Shown: positions 5,940 to 11,268 of the stretch, in pieces
Numbering within the stretch: position 1 is the stretch's first letter
How the letters are laid out: each line of letters begins with the position of its first letter
Source: an uncultured Desulfomonile sp.
GTDB taxonomy: Bacteria; Desulfobacterota; Desulfomonilia; Desulfomonilales; Desulfomonilaceae
DNA: 11,268 nt
Direction: 5' to 3'
NCBI GenBank assembly: GCA_903920415.1
Contig: CAIXMD010000145.1
Coordinates: 1 to 11,268 of the forward strand
Position numbers and translations under genes: made by a program
Notes under the pieces: generated by a model
What the model was told of the DNA's origin: nothing
The model's input: only the letters and a program-made list of their open reading frames with translations
Database searches by the model: none

Positions 5940-8570
5940 ATGGAAGTCATTACTACTCACTTAAACGCTGACTTCGACGCATTCGCGTCCATGGTGGCCG
6001 CCAAGAAGCTCTTTCCAGAGGCATTGGTGGCTTTTTCAGGTTCCCAAGGGAAAAACGTTCGAGACTTTTTCATAGAATCCACTCTCTACATCTTGTCTAT
6101 TGAGAGGGCCAAAGACATCGACCTGGATAGGATCCAGCGGTTGATCTTAGTCGACACAAGACAAAAAAGCCGAATAGGAAGGTTTGCCGCGATAGCCGAT
6201 TCTGAGAGTGTAGATGTCCACATTTACGATCATCATCCCTCGTCGGATGATGACGTTAAAGGAAATGCTGAACTTATTGAGGAAGTGGGAGCTACTGTTA
6301 CGCTTCTCATTCGAGAAATTCGTGGCAGGGGGATCGAACTAAATGCAGAGGAAGCAACAATACTCGCCCTCGGGATATATGAAGACACTGGTTCCTTCAC
6401 TTTTCCATCCACGACTCGTGAGGATTTGGAAGCAGCCGGCTGGCTCTTGTCTCGAGGGGCAAATCTGAACATCATTTCCAACATGATGATAAGCGATCTC
6501 AGCACGGATCAAATTGAGGTTCTTCACCAGCTCATCCAGGAATCGGAACTTATTATTCTGGGAGGAGTTGACGTAGTTGTGACGACGGCTGGAGCAGAGA
6601 ATTACGTAGGCGACCTAGCAGTACTGGTTCACAAATATAAGGACATGGAGAACATTGACGCAATTTTTGCTCTAGTAAGAATGGAGGACCGTATCCATCT
6701 CATCGGGCGCAGCAGCGTAGAAGAGGTCAACACTGGAGAAATTGTCGCCGAATTTGGAGGAGGAGGCCATCCTACTGCCGCTAGTGCTACAATCCGGGAG
6801 ATGTCGCTCTATGAAGCTCGGGAGAAGCTGGTTAGTCTTCTCCGTGAAAAAGTTCACCCCAAACAGAAGGCCTGCGAAATTATGAGTCGTCCTGTCATCA
6901 CGATCGAACCCCAGCGATCCATAGGTGAGGCTGCCGAGTTTTTGAGCCGTTACCAGGTAAGCTCCTTACCGGTTGTAAGTGGCGGGTCCGTCCTTGGCAT
7001 CCTACACCGAAACGCGGTTGAGAAGGCCGTTCACCATGGCCTGAAAAATGAGCCCGTCCACGATTACATGAACCCCGGTGCAGTGTTTGTGACACCTGAC
7101 GAGCCGATCGAAAGAGTGCTGCGAATGACGGTTGAAGGCCGACACAGGATTGTGCCGGTGTTGGATGAGGGTCGTATGGTCGGAGTTATCTCGCGGAGCG
7201 ATCTACTAGAACACTTGAAGCTCCCCCGTACGAGTGATTCCAGCGGACCTCACGAATTCCCTGTGGGTCGCATGCGGAGCCGAAGTGTCCGCAGGCTTAT
7301 GGAAGAACGGCTCCCCGAGCGCGTGTTGAGCATTCTTAAGCGGGCCGGAGAAGTGGCTGACAGGGGGGGGGAAGATGTCTTCTTGGTGGGAGGCGCCGTC
7401 AGGGACATACTCTTGAGGCATCGAAACCTCGATATTGACTTGGTAATTGAGGGCAAGGGCATACCTTTCGCACGGGATCTAGCGTCGGAATTTCCCGGTT
7501 GCAGGGTCCGGAGCCACGACAAATTCGGCACGGGCGTACTACTTTTTCCCGATGGTTTTAAAATTGACGTAGCGACAGCTCGCTACGAGTACTATTCTAG
7601 TCCTGGGGCTCTCCCAACAGTGGAGACCAGTTCTATCAAGAGGGATCTTTACCGCAGAGATTTCACCATCAACACCTTGGCGGTAAGCCTGAATCCTGAC
7701 ACTTTCGGGCAAGTAAGGGACTTTTTCGGAGGGGCTCGGGATATTAAGGAACGGGTAATACGGGTGCTTCACAACTTGGCTTTTGTTGAGGATCCCACCA
7801 GGATTTTGCGTGCTGTTCGTTTCAGCAGCCGCTTCGGTTTTACAATAGCTAAACATACCATAACCCTCATGAAGGGCGCAGTGAAGATGAAAATCTTCGA
7901 CAAAGTGGAAGGGAAAAGGATTCTAAACGAGTTCATCCATATCCTCGATGAAAAAAATCTCATTTCTTCTTTCACACTGATGGCTGGATTTGGTGTCTTG
8001 CAGTCCATTCACGCTGCTTTGAACTTTAGTGACCGGACTAGAGAAAAGTTCGAATCCACGGCTGGCGTTCTCTCGTGGTGGAAATATCTCTTTATAAAAG
8101 AAAGACTTCAAACTTGGTTAGTCTATTTTATGACTCTGACGGATACTCTAACCAACGATGAGTTCGCTAGTGTTATGGAACGCTTGTCCTTGGCTCAGTC
8201 CAAAAAAGATCATCTTCTCCAGGAGCGCATGGAACTGCGCAGGTGCCTTGGTCTGTTTGCCGGGGGAGCCGTGCTCAGGCCCAGCGAAATAGCAGAATCT
8301 CTCAGAAGGTTTTCCATGGAGGCCCTGCTTTTCATGATGGCAAAAACTACTCGGGAGGAGACGAGGATGGCCATATCCGATTATATAAGCAACCTGCAAC
8401 ATGTAAGACCTGTGTTGACCGGTAAAGACATTCAAGCAATGGGTTACGAGCCTGGTCCTGTTTTCAGTGTAATATTGAAAACCTTGAGAGACTCAAGGTT
8501 GAATGGCCTTGTAAGAACTGCCGAAGACGAACGTCTCATGGTTCATCAATTATTTCCCCCGGAGACCTGA
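5940..8570 (+). CDS. DHH-CBS-tRNA nucleotidyltransferase fusion (CCA- or A-adding enzyme)
   Basis: 876 residues from ATG 5940, chosen because GGAG lies eight bases upstream; a TTG at 5919 has its purine run directly against it. Domains in order: DHH phosphoesterase (HLNADFDAFASM at about 7-18, LVDTRQ at 70-75, DHHP at 97-100); DHHA1 with EFGGGGHPTAASA at about 272-284; two CBS repeats at about 310-428; then a class II nucleotidyltransferase head with FLVGGAVRD (481-489), the metal-binding DIDLVIEG (Asp498 and Asp500), RRDFTINTLA (572-581) and EDPTRILRAVRF (617-628), followed by a helical tRNA-binding body ending in the LTGKDIQAMGYEPGP segment common in this family. The enzyme builds or repairs the 3' CCA of tRNAs from CTP and ATP. 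The same architecture is known as the A-adding partner in Aquifex and in Geobacter-type bacteria, so it may add only the terminal A. The DHH part resembles nanoRNase/RecJ-like phosphodiesterases, and the CBS pair may sense adenylates. A G9 run (7363-7371) lies just before the nucleotidyltransferase head. Confidence 0.93.
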   Translation: MEVITTHLNADFDAFASMVAAKKLFPEALVAFSGSQGKNVRDFFIESTLYILSIERAKDIDLDRIQRLILVDTRQKSRIGRFAAIADSESVDVHIYDHHPSSDDDVKGNAELIEEVGATVTLLIREIRGRGIELNAEEATILALGIYEDTGSFTFPSTTREDLEAAGWLLSRGANLNIISNMMISDLSTDQIEVLHQLIQESELIILGGVDVVVTTAGAENYVGDLAVLVHKYKDMENIDAIFALVRMEDRIHLIGRSSVEEVNTGEIVAEFGGGGHPTAASATIREMSLYEAREKLVSLLREKVHPKQKACEIMSRPVITIEPQRSIGEAAEFLSRYQVSSLPVVSGGSVLGILHRNAVEKAVHHGLKNEPVHDYMNPGAVFVTPDEPIERVLRMTVEGRHRIVPVLDEGRMVGVISRSDLLEHLKLPRTSDSSGPHEFPVGRMRSRSVRRLMEERLPERVLSILKRAGEVADRGGEDVFLVGGAVRDILLRHRNLDIDLVIEGKGIPFARDLASEFPGCRVRSHDKFGTGVLLFPDGFKIDVATARYEYYSSPGALPTVETSSIKRDLYRRDFTINTLAVSLNPDTFGQVRDFFGGARDIKERVIRVLHNLAFVEDPTRILRAVRFSSRFGFTIAKHTITLMKGAVKMKIFDKVEGKRILNEFIHILDEKNLISSFTLMAGFGVLQSIHAALNFSDRTREKFESTAGVLSWWKYLFIKERLQTWLVYFMTLTDTLTNDEFASVMERLSLAQSKKDHLLQERMELRRCLGLFAGGAVLRPSEIAESLRRFSMEALLFMMAKTTREETRMAISDYISNLQHVRPVLTGKDIQAMGYEPGPVFSVILKTLRDSRLNGLVRTAEDERLMVHQLFPPET

Positions 8571-8594
8571 AGGACCCTGACAGTATCTAAATGA

Positions 8595-8624
8595 TTGTGC
8601 AATTGTCTTTGATCAGGATATATT
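8595..8624 (+). promoter_or_regulatory. promoter candidate upstream of the carboxyltransferase gene
   Basis: TTGTGC (8595-8600), an 18-base spacer and TATATT (8619-8624) form a reasonable sigma70-type promoter in the 82-bp gap after the tRNA nucleotidyltransferase. An overlapping TATTAT at 8621-8626 is an alternative -10. A small dyad, ATTG-TG-CAAT at 8594-8603, overlaps the -35 box and could be an operator, but it is short. There is no clear intrinsic terminator in this gap, so read-through from the upstream gene is also possible. Confidence 0.45.
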
Positions 8625-8642
8625 ATAGAGTTAATAAATTTT

Positions 8643-8647
8643 GGAGG
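8643..8647 (+). promoter_or_regulatory. strong ribosome binding site of the carboxyltransferase gene
   Basis: GGAGG five bases before the ATG at 8653 is the strongest Shine-Dalgarno match in the window and fixes this start. It suggests high translation of the carboxyltransferase compared with its weakly primed neighbours. Confidence 0.8.
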
Positions 8648-8652
8648 TTTAA

Positions 8653-10008
8653 ATGAAATCAGAAGGTTCCAAGCAGGTAAAGATTTTCGACATAACGTTA
8701 CGGGATGGTTCCCAGAGCAAGGTAGCCACACGTATCAGGCTGGAGGACCTGCTCAAAGTAGCGAGAAAACTGGCCGACACAGGTATTTACGGTGCAGAAA
8801 CTTGGGGAGGAGCTACCTTTGACGTGTGTGTTCGCTTCCTTAGGGAAGACCCCTGGGAAAGGGCCAGGAAACTCAAAGAAGCCATGCCGAAAGTCAAGAA
8901 TATGATGCTCATCCGTGGGCAAAATTTGGTAGCATATTCAAATTTTTCCGATGATGTCGTCATCAAATTTGTGCAAGCCGCAGCCAGAAATGGAATAGAC
9001 GTTTTCAGAATTTTTGATGCTCTGGACGACGTTAGAAATCAAGAAACAGTGATCAAGGCGATCAGAGAAGTCGGGAAAATTTCTGAAGGTGCCGTATGTT
9101 TTACCATAAGCCCTGTTCATACAATTGAAAAGTTCGTCTCAAAGGCGAGAGAGTTGGAAGACAAAGGAGTGGATCAGATTGCTATCAAAGATATGGCTGG
9201 TCTTATTGATCCACATACCACCTTCGAACTTGTTTCCAGTCTTAAGAAGGCAGTGAATGTTCCCATACATCTCCACACCCATGACAGTTGCGGACTTGGG
9301 ATGATGTCGGTCCTCAAAGCCGTAGAGGCTGGGTGCGACATGATCGATTCCGTCCTTAGCCCTTTTTCAGGGGGAACAGGCCATCCATGCACCGAGTCCA
9401 TAGTTTACTCTCTCCACCGTTTCGGATACCAAACCGGGTGCGACCTTGCGAAACTTACACAGGCAGCGGAAGAGGCCAAATCAGTTCGAAAGCTGTACAG
9501 TGAATTTGAAGCGCCCTATAGCGGTGTGGACTGTACGATGCTGGTGACCCAGATCCCTGGTGGGGTCATGTCGAACCTAGCCAGCCAACTCAGACTCCAA
9601 AATGCTTTAGATCGGTTTAACGAGATTATTGATGAAATTCCAAAGGTAAGAGAAGATCTTGGATACATCCCGCTTGTAACCCCAACATCTCAGATAGTTG
9701 TCTCACAAGCGACTTTTAATGTTCTGCTCGGAAGATACAAAATTATCGCGAATCATACGGCAAATCTCCTCAAAGGACTTTACGGAGCAACACCCGCTCC
9801 TGTAAATAAAGAATTGCAGGCCCGAGTGTTGAAAGGAGAGAAGCCTACTACGGTCCGACCTGCTGAATTGCTACCACCCATGTGGCCGGAACTGGAAGAG
9901 AAGTTCCCTGGTCTTACCGATGAAGAGATCCTCATTCATGCAATCTTTCCTCACGAAGCATCCGGGTATTTTGAGGAAAAAGAGAAGAAAGAACATGGAA
10001 ATACCTGA
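8653..10008 (+). CDS. biotin-dependent carboxyltransferase subunit (oxaloacetate decarboxylase alpha / pyruvate carboxylase B / transcarboxylase 5S family)
   Basis: 451 residues. The family moves a carboxyl group between carboxybiotin and a 2-oxo acid such as pyruvate/oxaloacetate. The N-terminal HMGL-like TIM barrel shows IFDITLRDGSQS (Asp13 as likely metal ligand), WGGATFDVCVRFLREDPWER (51-70), IRGQNLVAYS, NGIDVFRIFDALDDVRN (113-129), IKDMAG with the presumed carbamylated Lys179, and HLHTHD with metal-binding His208 and His210. The C-terminal PYC/OADA domain follows, with QIPGGVMSNLASQL (300-313) and LGYIPLVTPTSQIV (336-349). The protein stops at a Lys/Glu-rich tail with no biotinyl MKM motif, so the carrier must be a separate protein. 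Two active-site segments differ from the usual family: RDGSQS in place of RDAHQS, and GTGHPCTES in place of GTSQPxTES. The annotation could equally be OadA, PycB or a 5S subunit; the window holds no partner gene to decide. It has its own promoter candidate, and its last 14 bases overlap the thioesterase gene. Confidence 0.9.
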   Translation: MKSEGSKQVKIFDITLRDGSQSKVATRIRLEDLLKVARKLADTGIYGAETWGGATFDVCVRFLREDPWERARKLKEAMPKVKNMMLIRGQNLVAYSNFSDDVVIKFVQAAARNGIDVFRIFDALDDVRNQETVIKAIREVGKISEGAVCFTISPVHTIEKFVSKARELEDKGVDQIAIKDMAGLIDPHTTFELVSSLKKAVNVPIHLHTHDSCGLGMMSVLKAVEAGCDMIDSVLSPFSGGTGHPCTESIVYSLHRFGYQTGCDLAKLTQAAEEAKSVRKLYSEFEAPYSGVDCTMLVTQIPGGVMSNLASQLRLQNALDRFNEIIDEIPKVREDLGYIPLVTPTSQIVVSQATFNVLLGRYKIIANHTANLLKGLYGATPAPVNKELQARVLKGEKPTTVRPAELLPPMWPELEEKFPGLTDEEILIHAIFPHEASGYFEEKEKKEHGNT

Positions 10009-10471
10009 CGGAAGCCCTTTGCAGGACCGCCTCAATACAGCGGCTGCCATACGCCATTGCTACGGATGTGGAACGGACAATCCAAACGGTTTGAAAATCA
10101 AGAGTTTTTTTGATGGTGACCAGGGTATCTGCACATGGCGTGCCCAAGAACATCACTGCTCATACCCAGGATTCCTCAATGGTGGGGTTGCCTGTACCTT
10201 GATAGATTGTCACTCTGCGTGGACGGCCTTTGCTTTGGAATGTCACGAGCTGGGAGTAGTAATGGAGGAAGAGCCGGAACTTCCCACTGGCTGGACCAGG
10301 GCCATGAACGTCGAATTCCTCAAGCCGACTCCTTTGCATGCCGAAATCATTTTGAAAGCTAAGGTGATAAAGAAAGGAAGAACTAGCCGAACGGTAGCGT
10401 GCTCACTATATGCCCAAGGCGAAGAATGCATCCGAGCAGAAGTCACCATTGTGATGAGTGGTGCTTCATAG
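9995..10471 (+). CDS. PaaI-family hotdog-fold thioesterase
   Basis: 158 residues. ATG 9995 lies inside the end of the carboxyltransferase gene (14-bp overlap), with a purine-rich AGAAGAAAG upstream, so translation is probably coupled. The N-terminus carries CYGCGTDNPNGLKIKSF at about residues 22-38, the Cys-x-GCG-x-x-NP-x-GL signature of a PaaI-like subgroup. Then come YPGFLNGGVACTLIDCHSAW (about 61-80), which forms the central hotdog helix where the catalytic acidic residue and glycine backbone sit, and a closing beta-sheet with NVEFLKPTPLHAEIILKAKVIKKGRT. These enzymes hydrolyse acyl-CoA thioesters in the cytoplasm as dimers or tetramers; the substrate cannot be read from sequence. Being coupled to a carboxyltransferase hints at CoA-linked carboxylic acid metabolism, which is inference. 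Length and motifs are complete. A LysE-type exporter gene followed it 15 bp downstream but is now broken. Confidence 0.88.
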   Translation: MEIPDGSPLQDRLNTAAAIRHCYGCGTDNPNGLKIKSFFDGDQGICTWRAQEHHCSYPGFLNGGVACTLIDCHSAWTAFALECHELGVVMEEEPELPTGWTRAMNVEFLKPTPLHAEIILKAKVIKKGRTSRTVACSLYAQGEECIRAEVTIVMSGAS

Positions 10472-10486
10472 GCACAAGGAAAAGGT

Positions 10487-10549
10487 ATGGGGCTGGGCTT
10501 TTTTCTCAAGGGCCTGATTATCGGGCTTTCTCTTGCTATACCGGTAGGT
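10487..10549 (+). pseudogene. LysE-family exporter, 5' remnant (first ~21 codons)
   Basis: From ATG 10487, with AAGGA six bases upstream, the frame reads MGLGFFLKGLIIGLSLAIPV plus Gly. This is a characteristic first transmembrane helix of LysE/RhtB-type amino-acid exporters, where it is normally followed by GPIG and then VLCIRR-like residues. Instead, homology ends at about 10549 and an IS110 transposase sequence in another frame takes over. The LysE frame continues as unrelated residues to a stop at 10688-10690. The intact ribosome site and 15-bp spacing show that the gene was once the third member of the carboxyltransferase-thioesterase unit. The call rests on a short stretch, so it is moderate. 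Confidence 0.6.
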
Positions 10550-10638
10550 ATCGGGTTCACTTGGCCAATCCCACTGCTATTCAGAAATACCAAGGACTCA
10601 AGCACTCCGACGACACCAGCGATGCACTTTGGCTGGCG
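10547..10638 (+). mobile_element. IS110-family transposase fragment (internal piece)
   Basis: In the frame that includes TAT 10549-10551, about 30 codons read YRVHLANPTAIQKYQGLKHS followed by DDTSDALWLA. This is a close match to the conserved DEDD-domain segment of IS110/IS1111 transposases (typically GYRVHLANxxAIQxY, GLKxTDDxxDAxWLA), including acidic residues in the TDD and D-A-x-W-L-A parts. Nothing before or after belongs to the transposase: the start, the rest of the RuvC-like domain, the C-terminal serine domain and the element ends are all absent. The piece is therefore a relic, not an active element. It lies directly against the truncated LysE gene. Confidence 0.7.
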
Positions 10639-10869
10639 GGAAAGGGAAATTCACGGTATGCTTCGCATGAACCCGCTCCCATTCACTTAAGGATCACTGG
10701 AACAGACTACATGAAAGCATTTCATGCTGTGGACCACCAGGTTGGTATGATAGTCTTTGGTGAGAAAGGCATTCCTGCTGATTGGAAATATAAGCTGGCA
10801 TTCCGCGAGTTGATTGGATCTTTTGCGGAAAGGTTTTTCGAATTAAGTCGAATCAATGATACGTTATGA
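10639..10869 (+). pseudogene. unrecognised open tail, probably 3' remnant of another gene
   Basis: The IS110 frame stays open for 77 more codons to TGA 10867-10869, but the transposase similarity is gone. The tail contains HLRITGTDYMKAFHAVDHQV (about 10681-10740) and then a charged, plausibly folded segment GEKGIPADWKYKLAFRELIG, SFAERFFELSR. I do not recognise a family. An internal ATG at 10711 could give a 52-residue product, but no good ribosome site precedes it. The stop overlaps an ATG (ATGA, 10866-10869) that is in frame with the following phosphatase-like pseudogene. This suggests the two were once consecutive genes of one operon and that the 5' part here was lost when the IS110 region recombined. 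Confidence 0.4.
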
Positions 10870-11268
10870 AAGTGACTAGGCCAACAGAGACACATATGAC
10901 TCGAGATCTTGAAAAACCATTTGCCCGTTCCTATTGGGTGGTGCCCAATAAGCTACTGGCGGCTGCTACCCCGGCCCAAGGAACGAGCGGAGGCTTCTAG
11001 GCTTGGGGGGGCTTCTCAACTGTGGCGTCCCGTATGTGGTCAACCTGATGGAAGAGTATGCACAGTGGAAACGGCTTCGTGTCTTCTATGATAAAGCAGA
11101 AGAGCCTACCCTTCAAACCTTGGCTTCGGAAAAACGCTTGATTACTAATGTCACCAACTGTAAGCTGTTTTTTCACTATTGTGGCATCACATGGTGTGGT
11201 TCGTGCCGTGGTTCCGAAAAAGTGGTGCCAAAGAACGCAAAGGGGGAAGTCTGGCCCGTAGAAAAACC
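10866..11268 (+). pseudogene. dual-specificity-phosphatase-like protein, frameshifted (runs off the window)
   Basis: Starting at ATG 10866 or ATG 10896, the frame gives PFARSYWVVPNKLLA, the typical opening of bacterial dual-specificity-phosphatase-like proteins (YWVxPGxLLAGxYPG). It then hits TAG at 10998-11000. The expected continuation GCYPGPRNERR...LLNCGVPYVVNLMEE is found at once in another frame from 10961, consistent with loss of one base near 10960. At about 11060 the frame changes again (HSGNGFVSS is read from 11061), and TLASEKRL returns in the second frame near 11115-11140. Further on, FFHYCGITWCGSCRGSEKVV loosely resembles the catalytic HCWGGxGRTG loop but has lost its spacing and glycine/arginine pattern, and the linker before it looks too short. 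Several independent lesions make decay far more likely than programmed frameshifting. Such enzymes remove phosphate from Tyr or Ser/Thr, but this copy should be inactive. Confidence 0.65.

Noticed and set aside
8571..8620. CCTGA...TCAGG inverted repeat after the tRNA nucleotidyltransferase gene as a terminator
   Set aside because: The arms are only five bases and the loop is over 30 bases, with no U-run, so it is not a credible terminator.
10487..10869. Programmed frameshift producing one LysE or transposase protein
   Set aside because: The two frames belong to unrelated families and the flanking parts of both are missing, so this is a break and not a recoding site.
1..11268. CRISPR arrays, tRNA/rRNA genes, defence or toxin-antitoxin modules, riboswitches
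   Set aside because: I looked for spaced direct repeats, cloverleaf-like stretches in the gaps and small paired genes. The cobO upstream gap (4240-4358) was considered for a cobalamin riboswitch but is too short and lacks the conserved B12-box features.

Overview
The window looks like bacterial chromosome of moderate GC content. Gene content points to a deltaproteobacterium in the broad sense (Desulfobacterota, for example the Syntrophobacterales/Desulfomonile area). The main pointers are a DHH-CBS-nucleotidyltransferase fusion protein, a stand-alone biotin-dependent carboxyltransferase, a DUF3999-like envelope protein and a topoisomerase I with four C-terminal zinc ribbons. This placement is inference from protein character only; there is no rRNA or tRNA gene here to test it.

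Layout. (1) Positions 1-818, plus strand: the end of a PDZ-domain protein, then a small exported protein of unknown function. (2) Positions 968-5735, minus strand: four genes, read right to left as a DUF3999-like membrane-anchored protein, the cobalamin adenosyltransferase cobO, a small exported charged protein, and topA. The last three are tightly spaced (36 and 18 bp) and look like one transcription unit. (3) Positions 5736-5939: a divergent promoter region. (4) Positions 5940-10471, plus strand: an 876-residue tRNA 3'-end nucleotidyltransferase fused to DHH/DHHA1 and CBS domains, then after a promoter-like gap a biotin-dependent carboxyltransferase subunit that overlaps a PaaI-type hotdog thioesterase by 14 bp. 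(5) Positions 10487-11268: a stretch of decayed genes. The first 21 codons of a LysE-type exporter run straight into a roughly 30-codon piece of an IS110-family transposase. This continues in frame into an unrecognised 77-codon tail, which overlaps (ATGA) the start of a frameshifted dual-specificity-phosphatase-like pseudogene running off the window.

How the genes work together. Most neighbours are housekeeping functions without an obvious shared pathway (DNA supercoiling, B12 activation, tRNA 3'-end maturation). The carboxyltransferase/thioesterase pair is the most metabolically suggestive, because both families act in carboxylic-acid or acyl-CoA chemistry. No biotin carboxylase, biotin carrier or decarboxylase membrane subunit lies in view, so its partner proteins must be elsewhere.

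I did not find a CRISPR array, a defence island, an rRNA/tRNA gene or a convincing new multi-gene system. The most unusual parts are the gene graveyard at the right end, an apparently leaderless promoter for the DUF3999-like gene, the divergent active-site motifs of the carboxyltransferase, and the A-adding versus CCA-adding question for the fusion enzyme.
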